Of a DNA stretch of 64,000 nucleotides, positions 53,245 through 62,126 are shown one piece after another; the first letter of the stretch is position 1, and the number at the start of each line of letters is the position of its first letter. This stretch comes from Stagnimonas sp965279705. Its GTDB lineage: Bacteria; Pseudomonadota; Gammaproteobacteria; Nevskiales; Nevskiaceae. The translations under genes were made by a program, and so were the position numbers. The DNA lies in NCBI GenBank assembly GCA_965279705.1, contig OZ257257.1:2542001-2606000 (forward strand), given 5' to 3'. The notes under the pieces were generated by a model. It saw only the letters and a list, made by a program, of their open reading frames with translations, searched no databases and had not been told where the DNA came from.

Positions 53245-53463
53245 GATCGGCCTGTGGCTCGGGTTCCTGATTGGGTTCCTGTTGGTGGAACCGCTCGAAA
53301 GGGCGCGGAGTATAGGTGCCAGCACGGGATGAGGCCATGCGGGTTGTGCGCAAACATTGCTAAATGTTAAAACTCCTCTTGGAGACCGGCCCGCAAGAGC
53401 ATTACGCGCGTGTCGCGTTCAAAAACTAACAGCCAGAACACCCCAAACATGAAAGGGACGCCC

Positions 53464-54906
53464 ATGAAATATCGCCTTGGCACACTCGGCCTCATCGCCG
53501 CGATGGTGCTGTCGTTACCCAGCCACGCTCAGGATGAAGCGCCGGCTGAGGATCAATCCGCCGGCCCAACCCAAGGTGTCAAAGCCAAACTGGAACGCAA
53601 GCTGTACGTGTCTCCAATGGGCAATTACTTCCGGTCCGCCAATGCACGCGGCACAAAAAAAGATGGCTACGGCGGCCAGATCACGGTCGGCAAGAGCGTG
53701 ACCAACGGTCTGAACCTGGAGCTGACCACCCAGTACCTCACGGCAGATGCAAAAACCGGTAACAGTTCGGCAGAACTCGTCGGCGTCGGTGTCGGTGCCA
53801 TGGTGTTCCCCAGCAGCTACCTGTCCGGTCTGTATGTGCCGATCAGCATCATGCGCGGCCAGGTGCGCGACAACCCCGGCCCGATCCCGGACTACAGCAC
53901 CACCTTTTTCGACGTCGGTCTCGGTTACCTGATCGGTCTCGGTTCGGTGGGTGAGTTCCTCGGCGGCACCTCGATCCGTGCGGAAGTGAAATACCGCATC
54001 GACGCCCACGGCCGCGAAGCCGCTGGCGTGCACACCGGCGAGCGCAAGGCCTTCTACGAAGGTATCGCCGGTCTGGGTGTATTGATCCCGCTCGGCGCAA
54101 CGCCCGCCGCCGTACCGGTTGCTGAAGAAGCCCCGGTTGAAGTGGTCGCAGTCGCTGTAGGCGATGCCGACAACGACGGCGTCACCGACGACAAGGACCA
54201 GTGCCCTGACACCCCGGCCGGTGCCACCGTCGACGAAAACGGTTGCCCACCGCCTGAAGTCGCACCGGTACCTGCACCGGTTGCCAACTGCACGCCGCCC
54301 GGCCCCGGTGAAGCGATCGACCTCAATGGCTGCAAGGCCGGCGATGCGTTCGTGCTGCGTGGCGTCACTTTCGAGCTGGATTCGGCCCGCCTCACGCCCA
54401 ATGCCAAGGTCATCCTCGATGGCGTGGCAGACGCGCTGCTGGCACAGCAGGCCGTCAAGGCCGAGATCGGCGGCTACACCAGCTCCGAAGGCAGCGACAG
54501 CCACAATCAGGGCCTGTCGGAACGCCGCGCCGCATCCGTCACCGAGTATCTGGTGGGTCGTGGCGTCACTGCCGATCGCCTCACCAACAAGGGTTACGGC
54601 GAAGCCTCACCAGTGGCCGACAACAACACTCCGGATGGCCGCGAGCTAAACCGTCGCGTCGAGCTGAAGGTGATGGATTCGGGCGCTGCCCCGGTGGAGG
54701 CTGCACCTGCTGCTGCTCCTGCTGAGCCCGCTGCCGATGCCGCCGCTGCACCGACCGAAGGCGAAGCTGCCCCGGCAGCAGAGGCCGCTCCGGTTGAAGA
54801 GGCGCCCGCAGCTGCCGAAGCAGCACCCGCTGACGCACCAGCTGAAGCACCGCCGGCTGAGGGCGAACCCGCACCGGAAGTGGAAAGCGCACAGCCTGCG
54901 CAGTAA
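53464..54906 (+). CDS. OmpA-family protein with TSP3 repeat and long Pro/Ala/Glu tail
   Basis: The 480-residue protein from the ATG at 53464 (AAAGGGACGCCC upstream) has a signal peptide (LGLIAAMVLSLPSHAQ). A beta-barrel-like region follows (residues about 35-205, ELTTQYLTADAKTGNSSAEL, VFPSSYLSGLYVPISIMRG). A calcium-binding thrombospondin type-3 motif comes next (GDADNDGVTDDKDQCPDTP), then an OmpA_C domain with GVTFELDSARLTPNAKVILDG and NQGLSERRAASVTEYLVGRG. After the domain a tail of about 75 residues is almost entirely Pro/Ala/Glu. A tail after the peptidoglycan-binding domain is unusual and probably extends into the periplasm or is protease-sensitive. Confidence 0.88.
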   Translation: MKYRLGTLGLIAAMVLSLPSHAQDEAPAEDQSAGPTQGVKAKLERKLYVSPMGNYFRSANARGTKKDGYGGQITVGKSVTNGLNLELTTQYLTADAKTGNSSAELVGVGVGAMVFPSSYLSGLYVPISIMRGQVRDNPGPIPDYSTTFFDVGLGYLIGLGSVGEFLGGTSIRAEVKYRIDAHGREAAGVHTGERKAFYEGIAGLGVLIPLGATPAAVPVAEEAPVEVVAVAVGDADNDGVTDDKDQCPDTPAGATVDENGCPPPEVAPVPAPVANCTPPGPGEAIDLNGCKAGDAFVLRGVTFELDSARLTPNAKVILDGVADALLAQQAVKAEIGGYTSSEGSDSHNQGLSERRAASVTEYLVGRGVTADRLTNKGYGEASPVADNNTPDGRELNRRVELKVMDSGAAPVEAAPAAAPAEPAADAAAAPTEGEAAPAAEAAPVEEAPAAAEAAPADAPAEAPPAEGEPAPEVESAQPAQ

Positions 54907-54920
54907 GCCGCACCCGTTGC

Positions 54921-54954
54921 AACAAAAAGCCCGCCAATCGGCGGGCTTTTTGTT
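54921..54954. terminator. Bidirectional terminator between OmpA gene and chemoreceptor
   Basis: AACAAAAAGCCCGCC-AATC-GGCGGGCTTTTTGTT is a perfect 15-bp stem with T-runs on both strands, between two convergent genes. Confidence 0.95.
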
Positions 54955-54967
54955 GGGCGCTGTCGCT

Positions 54968-56158
54968 TCAGAAAAGGTCAACCGACCCTGCCTGCATCGA
55001 GGCCTGCAACACCGGCTTGTGCGGGGCCACGGCCCAGACCTGCACCTGACTCTCGGTCTGGCGCTTCCAGTTCTCCAGCGCCGGGCGCTTCGGCTCCAGA
55101 TCATCCGACGGCGGTTCGGCCACCAGCCGGTGCAGAGTCTCGGCCTGCTCTGTCATCGCCGTCATGCGCTGCACATTCTGCGCAGCGGCACCAATCGCCT
55201 GGGTGGAGATGTCCTCGAATTGCAGGCAGCGCACCGCCTCGGCCACCGACAAACCGATCTCGCGGCTGGTGGATGACACCTCGCGCAGACCGTTCTCCAT
55301 GTTGGTGTTGAGCTGCTCCACCTGACGCAGCAGAGTGCTGACCTCATCCTTGGCCTTCACGCTTGCGCCCATGTCCTTGGTCGCCATGCCGCCGACGGTG
55401 TCGCGCACCTTGGCGACGGCATCTTTCGACGACCCCACCAGCTTGCGAATCTGCTCGTTGAAGTTGTTGCTGCGCTGGCTGAGGTTGCGCACTTCCTCCG
55501 CCACCACCGCAAAGCCGCGCCCTGCCTCGCCGGCACGCGCAGCCTCGATGGCGGCGTTGAGTGCCAGCAAATTGGTCTGGTCGGCAATCGACTTCACATC
55601 ACCCAGCAATTCAAAGATCGCATCGAGGTGCTGCACCATGTCGTCGATATGCCGCACGCTGGCGCTCGATTGCTGGCTGACCGAACTCAGGGTATCCACC
55701 AGACCTTCCATCAGATTGCCGGCGAGTTGCGCAAACCGGCGCACATCGACGTCATCGGCCCCACCGCGCTGCACGATGCGCGCGACCACCGTGGCCTGCG
55801 CCTGCGATTGCGCGTTCATCGCACTGAAGCTCTTTTGCAGCTGTGCACAGGCATCGCGGATCAGCATGCGCACGCGCTCCAGCTCCTGCTGCACGCTGTG
55901 CGCCTCGACCCGCGTGGTGCCGCACACCTGCATCAGCACGCGGTGCGGCTCGATCAGCGTCTGCGCATCGCGCTGGCTGCGTTGGCGCTCCTGCTTTTGA
56001 AACCACCAGGCGGCATGGCCCCAGGCGGCGAGCATCACCACTAGCACCGCCCAGGTCAGGGAGGGTGGCGCACCCATCAGCTGCACCGCCGTATGGGTTG
56101 CGGTGAGTGCCAGTGGCACCAGCAGGGTCTTCTGAATCGGTGACATGGTTGCGCTCAT
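54968..56158 (-). CDS. Membrane chemoreceptor without a periplasmic sensor domain
   Basis: The 396-residue protein has two adjacent N-terminal helices (LLVPLALTATHTAVQLMG and LTWAVLVVMLAAWGHAAWWF) with almost no periplasmic loop and no HAMP. The MCP signalling coiled coil follows, with the conserved hairpin tip NLLALNAAIEAARAGEAGRGF and VVAEEVRNLSQRS. It ends in AGSVDLF, nearly the same as the CheD C-terminus (TGSIELF). It is last gene of the chemotaxis cluster, 54 bases after cheB. It may sense the membrane or partner with the soluble receptor. Confidence 0.85.
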   Translation of the reverse strand: MSATMSPIQKTLLVPLALTATHTAVQLMGAPPSLTWAVLVVMLAAWGHAAWWFQKQERQRSQRDAQTLIEPHRVLMQVCGTTRVEAHSVQQELERVRMLIRDACAQLQKSFSAMNAQSQAQATVVARIVQRGGADDVDVRRFAQLAGNLMEGLVDTLSSVSQQSSASVRHIDDMVQHLDAIFELLGDVKSIADQTNLLALNAAIEAARAGEAGRGFAVVAEEVRNLSQRSNNFNEQIRKLVGSSKDAVAKVRDTVGGMATKDMGASVKAKDEVSTLLRQVEQLNTNMENGLREVSSTSREIGLSVAEAVRCLQFEDISTQAIGAAAQNVQRMTAMTEQAETLHRLVAEPPSDDLEPKRPALENWKRQTESQVQVWAVAPHKPVLQASMQAGSVDLF

Positions 56159-56212
56159 GGTGATGCCCTCTCTTGTGGGTCTCGTGATCTATCGGCTGAA
56201 TAGCAGCAGTCT

Positions 56213-57277
56213 TTAGGCAGCGCGTTGCGCCGCAGCGCCAGCGGCAAACTTGAGCAGTTGTTCGGCGATGCGATGCAGCGGCAGGATCAGCTCGGCGGCA
56301 CCGAGCTTGTGGGCCGCGCCGGGCATGCCCCAGACCACGCTGCTGGCTTCGTCCTGCACCAGCGTGCGGGCACCGGCCTGGCGCATCGCCAGCAAGCCGC
56401 GCGCGCCGTCCTCGCCCATGCCGGTGAGCACAGCACCCACGGCATTGATACCCACCCATTCCGCTACCGAGCGGAACAGCACGTTGCAGGATGGGCGCTG
56501 GAAGCAATCCGGTGCGTCGTCCGTGAGGCGGCAGAGGTAGCGCGCGCCGCTCTTCACCACGGTGAGATGGCGACCACCCGGTGCGATGTAAACATGGCCC
56601 GGCACGATCTGCTGACCGTCAGCGGCCTCGAACACGGTCATCGCAGAACAGCGATCCATGCGCTCGGCAAAGGGGCGCGAAAACAGGGCCGGGATGTGCT
56701 GAGCGATGACGATGGCGGGTGCGTCGGCTGGCATCTGCATCAGCACCTCCTTCACCGCCTCGGTACCACCCGTGGACGAACCAATGGCAATGATTTTTTC
56801 AGTGGTGCCGAACAAGCGGCGCTTGGCCGGCACCAAGGCCGTGGCGCTGTTGGCTGCGCGCGCAGCCTTGGCGAACACCTTGGCACGGGCAACGGCCTTG
56901 AGCTTGGCGCGCAGCTCATCGGCGTTTTCGATCAGGCCCGACTTCACGTCGATCTTCGGCTTGGTGACGAAGTCCACCGCACCGAGTTCGAGCGCTTGCA
57001 GCGTCACTTCAGCACCACGCTCGGTGAGGCTCGACACCATCAGCACCGGCAACGGGCGCAGGCGCATCAGGTTTTCGAGAAAGGTCAGGCCGTCCATGCG
57101 CGGCATCTCGACATCAAGCGTCAGCACATCCGGGTTCAACTGCTTGATCTTGTCGCGCGCGACCAGCGGGTCTGCCGCACTACCAACGACCTCGAAGGCC
57201 GGGTCGGCAGCAATCATTTCGGTCAACAGCTGCCGCACCATGGCGGAGTCGTCGACGATCAGTACTTTGATAGGCAT
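56213..57277 (-). CDS. cheB: Chemotaxis methylesterase/glutaminase CheB
   Basis: About 354 residues from the ATG at 57277 (a GTG at 57286 overlapping the cheD stop is an alternative). The N-terminal receiver has LIVDDSA and phospho-Asp in VLTLDVEMPRMDG and Lys in VTKPK. The C-terminal methylesterase has the triad Ser in IGSSTGGTEAV, His in IAQHIPALF and Asp in GMGEDGARG. It removes methyl groups from chemoreceptors after phosphorylation by CheA, giving adaptation. No CheY is seen in the window. Confidence 0.95.
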   Translation of the reverse strand: MPIKVLIVDDSAMVRQLLTEMIAADPAFEVVGSAADPLVARDKIKQLNPDVLTLDVEMPRMDGLTFLENLMRLRPLPVLMVSSLTERGAEVTLQALELGAVDFVTKPKIDVKSGLIENADELRAKLKAVARAKVFAKAARAANSATALVPAKRRLFGTTEKIIAIGSSTGGTEAVKEVLMQMPADAPAIVIAQHIPALFSRPFAERMDRCSAMTVFEAADGQQIVPGHVYIAPGGRHLTVVKSGARYLCRLTDDAPDCFQRPSCNVLFRSVAEWVGINAVGAVLTGMGEDGARGLLAMRQAGARTLVQDEASSVVWGMPGAAHKLGAAELILPLHRIAEQLLKFAAGAAAQRAA

Positions 57278-57285
57278 GGTGTTCA

Positions 57286-57924
57286 CTAGAAAAGTTCGAT
57301 GCTGCCCGTCGCTGGTGCCTGCACCAGACGTGAGCGATAGGCGGTTTCGTCGGCAAGGTCGCTCTTTACCGCAAGAACCGTCAGGCGCTTCACCATCGCG
57401 CGGCCGGACTGCGGCAGATAGCCGATCTTGCGCGGGCAGATATCACCGAGATCCTGCGAGACGATGGGGATGCGCTCGGCCTTGAGGTACTCAAGCACAA
57501 AGCTGACGTTGCGCGCGCCGACATTGCTCTCGCTCAGGCTCTTCAGCACCGCGCCGCCACCGAACACCTTGGCTTCGAGCATGCGGCGCGAGGCGCCCAA
57601 CTTGAGTAGTTCGTTGACGAGAATCTCCATCGCGTAGCCACCGTAGCGCGCCGAGCTGCCGCCGCTTTCGCTATCCGGCAGCATGAAGTGGTTCATGCCG
57701 CCAATGCCCAACTCGCGGTCGCGGATGCAGGCAGACACACAAGAGCCAAGCACGGTGGTCAGCGCCATCGCCTTGTCGGTCACGTAGAACTCGCCGGGCA
57801 GCAGCTTGATCGCGGGCAGATCGAACTGCCGCTCGTGGTAGCTGAAGCTGGCCCAGCCATCGCCGCGTGCGCCGGACTTCGCCCAACGGTCGTGGGGTGG
57901 TGCGGCGAATGCGGCGGCGCTCAC
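57286..57924 (-). CDS. cheD: Chemoreceptor glutamine deamidase CheD
   Basis: The 212-residue protein has the CheD signature: catalytic Cys in TVLGSCVSACIRD, His in GIGGMNHFMLP, and the VFGGGAVL segment. It deamidates receptor glutamines and can bind CheC-type phosphatases. The ATG overlaps the cheR stop as ATGA (57921-57924). The last residues TGSIELF are nearly repeated at the C-terminus of the membrane receptor 1 kb downstream. Confidence 0.95.
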   Translation of the reverse strand: MSAAAFAAPPHDRWAKSGARGDGWASFSYHERQFDLPAIKLLPGEFYVTDKAMALTTVLGSCVSACIRDRELGIGGMNHFMLPDSESGGSSARYGGYAMEILVNELLKLGASRRMLEAKVFGGGAVLKSLSESNVGARNVSFVLEYLKAERIPIVSQDLGDICPRKIGYLPQSGRAMVKRLTVLAVKSDLADETAYRSRLVQAPATGSIELF

Positions 57925-58808
57925 GCAGTGGCCCCCACCGCACGCCGCGCCGGCACGGCACGCACGGGCTCATACACGGTGCGGCCACGTGAGCGGATGA
58001 GATCAGCACAATGAAAGAAGCTCTCGGAATGACCCGCGAACAGCAGGCATTCGTCGCTCATCAGCGGCATGAATTTCTCAATGATCTGGTGCTGCGTCGG
58101 CTTGTCGAAATAGATCATCACGTTGCGGCAGAACACCGCATCAAAGGGGCCTTTCAAACCCCAGCGCGCGTCGAGCAAATTCAGTGGCCGCCAGTTGATG
58201 AGCTTTTGCAGCGGCTCGATCACCTTGCAGTAGCCGGCGTTGTCACCGCTACCGCGACGGAAGAACTGGCGCTTGCGCGCATCGCTGAGTTTCTCCAGCC
58301 GATCGAGCGTGTAGACGCCGCGCTGGGCGGTGTCGAGCACATTGGTGTCGATGTCGGTCGCGAGAATCGCCACCGGCGGTGTGAGCGTGCCGTAGTGCTC
58401 GATGGCGGCCATCGCCAGCGAGTACGGCTCTTCGCCGGTGGATGCTGCCGAGCACCAGATGAGATGCCGTGGCTTCGGTGCCAGCGTGGCGAGATGCTCC
58501 TTCAACATGTCGAAGTGATGCGGCTCGCGGAAGAACGCAGTGAGGTTAGTGGTGAGGGCGTTGGTGAAGCCCTCCCACTCCTGATCCATCGTGCCGCTTT
58601 CGAGCTGGTCGAGATACTGCTTGAAGGACGCCAGACCCACGTCGCGCAGTCGACGCGCGAGGCGGCTATAGACCATGTCCTCCTTGCTGTCGTTGAGCAC
58701 GATGCCCGCCTTGCGGTGGATGAGCTTGCTCACCCGCTCGAAGTCACGTGGCGTGAAGACGAACTCGCGTTCGCTCTCGCGTGCTGCTGCGGTTCTCACA
58801 CTGCTCAT
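57921..58808 (-). CDS. cheR: Chemotaxis methyltransferase CheR
   Basis: The 295-residue protein from the ATG at 58808 (GGAAG upstream) has the N-terminal helical domain (DFERVSKLIHRKAGIVLNDSKEDMVYSRLARRLR) and the SAM-binding domain with IWCSAASTGEEPYSLAMA, ILATDIDTNVLDTAQRGVY and FDAVFCRNVMIYFD. It methylates glutamates in the receptors' helical bundle. Its beta-subdomain is the likely docking site for the WTEF peptide at the end of the soluble receptor. A longer frame to 58877 is not supported. Confidence 0.95.
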   Translation of the reverse strand: MSSVRTAAARESEREFVFTPRDFERVSKLIHRKAGIVLNDSKEDMVYSRLARRLRDVGLASFKQYLDQLESGTMDQEWEGFTNALTTNLTAFFREPHHFDMLKEHLATLAPKPRHLIWCSAASTGEEPYSLAMAAIEHYGTLTPPVAILATDIDTNVLDTAQRGVYTLDRLEKLSDARKRQFFRRGSGDNAGYCKVIEPLQKLINWRPLNLLDARWGLKGPFDAVFCRNVMIYFDKPTQHQIIEKFMPLMSDECLLFAGHSESFFHCADLIRSRGRTVYEPVRAVPARRAVGATA

Positions 58809-58848
58809 GGCATCTTCCGGTGGCAGTTGGTGGCAAGGGGGTTGGGCC

Positions 58849-61554
58849 TTAGAACTCCGTCCACTGGCCATCACCACCGCCCGCCACCTTGGCTGGTGCA
58901 GCCTGCGGCTGGCGGCGCACCGGGGCGCTGCGGACGGGCGGTGCTGCGCTGCGCACCACTGCCTTCAAAGCCGGACGAATCGGCGTAGGCGCGGAGGGGC
59001 GATGCACGTAGCTGGGCATCACCTTGGCCGGCGGTGCCTCGTTGCCCAAGCGGAACATCGCCACCGATTCGATCAGGCCACCGGCCTGCTCCTCGAGCGA
59101 GCGAGCTGCGGCCGAAGCCTCTTCGACGAGGGCCGCATTCTGCTGCGTCATCTCGTCCATCTGCGTGATGGTCTGGTTGATCTGCTCGATGCCCTGGCTC
59201 TGTTCCTGCGAGGCGGCGGTGATCTCCGACATGATGTCGGTCACGCGCTTCACGCTGTTGACGACCTCGTCCATGGTCTTGCCGGCCTGCTCGACGAGCT
59301 TGCTGCCGTTGCCCACCTTCTCGACGCTATCGCCGATCAGGCTCTTGATCTCTTTCGCCGCACCGGCGCTGCGCTGCGCGAGGCTGCGTACTTCGGCTGC
59401 CACCACCGCAAAGCCCCTGCCCTGTTCACCGGCACGCGCCGCTTCCACGGCGGCGTTGAGGGCCAGGATGTTGGTCTGGAAGGCGATGCCGTCGATCACG
59501 CCGATGATGTCGGCGATCTTTTTGCTGGCTTCGCTGATCTGGCTCATGGTGGTGACCACGCTGCTCACCACCTGCCCACCCTTGATGGCGACATCGCTCG
59601 CGCCAATCGCGAGCTGATTGGCCTGGCGCGCGTTCTCGGCGTTCTGCTTCACGGTCGAGGTCAGCTCTTCCATTGAAGACGCCGTCTCTTCCAGCGAAGC
59701 CGCCTGCTGCTCGGTGCGCGCCGACAAATCGGTGTTGCCGCTGGCGATCTCTTTCGCAGCCGTATTGATCGCCTCGCTCGCGGTCTTGATGTTGCCCACC
59801 ACGCTCGCCATCGAGTCGAGCACGGCGTTCACGCCGCTGCACAGGTCGGCAATGTTGCCGTCCTTGCCCTCCATGGGGATGCGTCCGGCGAGGTCGCCCT
59901 CTTTCGCGGCGGTCACCACCTCTTGCGTCTGCCGCACCGCGATCTCCAGCTGCTGCGCCGCACGCACCTGGTCACCGACGTTGGTGCAGTACTTCACTAC
60001 CTTGAAGGGCTTGCCATTCAAGTCGAGGATGGGGTTGTAGCTGGCCTGAATGTAGATTTCCTTGCTGTCTTTACCGACGCGCTTGTACTGGCCGCTGTCG
60101 TATTCGCCGCGACCGAGTTTTTCCCAGAACAGGCGGTATTCGGTGGACTCGCGGTGGGCGCGATCCACGAACATGCTGTGGTGGCGGCCCTTGATGTCGT
60201 CGAGCCGATAGCCGACCACGTTGAGGAAGTTTTCGTTGGCGTTGAGGATGGTGCCGTCGAGCTTGAACTCGATCACGCCCTGCGCCTTGCCGATGGCCGA
60301 GAGCTGGCCCTCGAAGTCCGCCGCCTGCAACTTGGCCTCGGTGATTTCGGTGGCGAACTTCACCACTTTGAACGGCTTGCCGTTCATGTCCATGATCGGG
60401 TTGTAGCTGGCCTGAATCCACACCTCGCGGCCGCCCTTGGCGATGCGCTTGTATTGGCCGGAATCGTATTCGCCGCGACCGAGTTTTTCCCAGAAGCCAC
60501 GATACTCGGCACTCACCGTGTAGGCGGTGTCGCAGAAGATGCGGTGGTGCTGGCCGCGAATCTCGTCCATCGAATAACCGAGCGTGCGCAGGAAGTTGTC
60601 GTTGGCATTGATGATGTTGCCTTTGAGATCAAACTCGATCACCGCCTGGCTCTTGCCGATGGCGTTGATCTGGCCCGAAAAGTCGGCGTGCTGCATCTTC
60701 TGGTCGCTGATGTCGGTGGCGTATTTCACGACCTTGAAGGGCTTGCCGTTCATATCGAAGATCGGGTTGTAGCTGGCCTGAATCCACACCTCCTTGCCGC
60801 TCTTGGTGATGCGCTTGTATTGGCCCGCATCAAACTCGCCGCGACCGAGCTTGTCCCAGAACACGCGGTATTCGTGGCTGGCGCGATAGGCCGGGTCGAC
60901 GAACATGCCGTGGTGCTGGCCCTGAATCTCGCGCAGGGTGTAACCCAGCGTGTGCAGAAAGTTGTCGTTGGCATTGAGGATGGTGCCGTCGAGCGAAAAC
61001 TCGATCACCGCCTGCACCTTGCCGATGGCACCGAGCTGGCCTGCCACGTCGGCCTCTTGTAGCTTGGCAGCCGAGATGTCGGTGGCGAACTTCACCACCT
61101 TGAACGGCTTGCCGTCCATGTCGAAGATGGGGTTGTAGCTGGCCTGGATCCACACCTCGCGGCCGCCCTTGGCGAGGCGCTTGTACTGGCCCTGGTCGTA
61201 TTCGCCGCGGCCGAGTTTTTCCCAGAACGTGCGGTACTCGGCACTGGTGCGATACGTGGGCTCAGCAAACATGCCGTGGTGCTGACCCTTGATCTCGTCC
61301 AGCGTGTAGCCGAGCGTGGCGAGAAAGTTCTCGTTGGCATTGAGGATATTGCCCTTCATATCGAACTCGATCACCGCCTGCGCCTTGTGGATGGCCGCGA
61401 TCTGGCCCGCCATGTCTGCCTCGTGCAGCGCCTTGGCCATGGCCACGGCCTTGGCATCCACCAGCGGGGTCTTGGACTTGGCCTTGGTCGTGGACTTGGC
61501 AATCACTTTCTTGGCGACGGGCTTCTTGGCAGCGGTCTTGGTCTTGGTGGTCAT
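58849..61554 (-). CDS. Soluble four-PAS chemoreceptor with histone-H1-like N-terminal tail
   Basis: The 901-residue protein has no transmembrane helix. Residues 1-30 are Lys/Ala/Thr-rich (TAAKKPVAKKVIAK, TTKAKSKT), like histone H1 or AlgP tails. Four tandem PAS domains of about 122 residues follow (about 45-530), each with GQ(I/L)xAIxKxQAVIEF, NANENFL, GQHHGMF, FWEKLGRGEYDxGQYKR and EVWIQASYNPI(F/M)D. A HAMP-like helix precedes the MCP signalling domain (tip NILALNAAVEAARAGEQGRGF). A Pro/Ala/Arg linker ends in QWTEF, a pentapeptide matching the CheR-docking NWETF type. It lies directly downstream of cheW. Confidence 0.9.
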   Translation of the reverse strand: MTTKTKTAAKKPVAKKVIAKSTTKAKSKTPLVDAKAVAMAKALHEADMAGQIAAIHKAQAVIEFDMKGNILNANENFLATLGYTLDEIKGQHHGMFAEPTYRTSAEYRTFWEKLGRGEYDQGQYKRLAKGGREVWIQASYNPIFDMDGKPFKVVKFATDISAAKLQEADVAGQLGAIGKVQAVIEFSLDGTILNANDNFLHTLGYTLREIQGQHHGMFVDPAYRASHEYRVFWDKLGRGEFDAGQYKRITKSGKEVWIQASYNPIFDMNGKPFKVVKYATDISDQKMQHADFSGQINAIGKSQAVIEFDLKGNIINANDNFLRTLGYSMDEIRGQHHRIFCDTAYTVSAEYRGFWEKLGRGEYDSGQYKRIAKGGREVWIQASYNPIMDMNGKPFKVVKFATEITEAKLQAADFEGQLSAIGKAQGVIEFKLDGTILNANENFLNVVGYRLDDIKGRHHSMFVDRAHRESTEYRLFWEKLGRGEYDSGQYKRVGKDSKEIYIQASYNPILDLNGKPFKVVKYCTNVGDQVRAAQQLEIAVRQTQEVVTAAKEGDLAGRIPMEGKDGNIADLCSGVNAVLDSMASVVGNIKTASEAINTAAKEIASGNTDLSARTEQQAASLEETASSMEELTSTVKQNAENARQANQLAIGASDVAIKGGQVVSSVVTTMSQISEASKKIADIIGVIDGIAFQTNILALNAAVEAARAGEQGRGFAVVAAEVRSLAQRSAGAAKEIKSLIGDSVEKVGNGSKLVEQAGKTMDEVVNSVKRVTDIMSEITAASQEQSQGIEQINQTITQMDEMTQQNAALVEEASAAARSLEEQAGGLIESVAMFRLGNEAPPAKVMPSYVHRPSAPTPIRPALKAVVRSAAPPVRSAPVRRQPQAAPAKVAGGGDGQWTEF

Positions 61555-61582
61555 GGCGTGGGTCTCGTGTGCGTTGGCGTAA

Positions 61583-62110
61583 TTAGTGGGTTGGGTTGGC
61601 GTCGTCGCACAGAGCGAGGTCGGCAGAGCGCAGCAGTTTTTCGATATCGACGAGGATCAACATGCGGTCTTCGAGCGCGCCGATGCCGGTGATGAATTGG
61701 CTCGCACCGCCTGCATGCGAAATGCCTAGATCAGGCGGCGGCCGCAGCTGCGACTCGGTGAGCTGCATGACGTCGCTGACGCCATCCACCACGATGCCGA
61801 CGACGCGCTTGGCGATGTTCAAGATGATCATCACCGTGAACGTGTTGTATTCGACGACACCGACGTTGAACTTGATGCGCAGGTCCAGCACCGGCACGAT
61901 GGTGCCGCGCAGATTGATGACGCCCTTCACGTAGTCGGGCGCATCCGGCAGGCGCGTGACGGTGTCGTAACCGCGAATCTCCTGCACTTTCAATATGTCC
62001 ACGCCGTATTCCTCGTTGCCGAGGGTGAAGGTGAGGAACTCGTTGGCGTTTGTGCCCTGCACCACGCCGTGTGAAGGCGCGCTGCTGTGTGCTGCGGTGG
62101 CGAGTGTCAT
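61583..62110 (-). CDS. cheW: Chemotaxis coupling protein CheW
   Basis: The 175-residue protein from the ATG at 62110 has the CheW SH3-like fold: FLTFTLGNEEYGVDILKVQEI, RLPDAPDYVKGVINLRGTIVPVLDLR and ITGIGALEDRMLILVDIEKLL. It links receptors to CheA. It starts 16 bases after the cheA stop and is followed by the four-PAS receptor after 28 bases. A longer frame to 62170 runs into cheA. Confidence 0.95.
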   Translation of the reverse strand: MTLATAAHSSAPSHGVVQGTNANEFLTFTLGNEEYGVDILKVQEIRGYDTVTRLPDAPDYVKGVINLRGTIVPVLDLRIKFNVGVVEYNTFTVMIILNIAKRVVGIVVDGVSDVMQLTESQLRPPPDLGISHAGGASQFITGIGALEDRMLILVDIEKLLRSADLALCDDANPTH

Positions 62111-62126
62111 TGGGTCGTCCTTTGCG

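Noticed and set aside
58849..61554. 366-bp direct repeats as a possible CRISPR or mobile repeat
   Set aside because: They encode the four tandem PAS domains.
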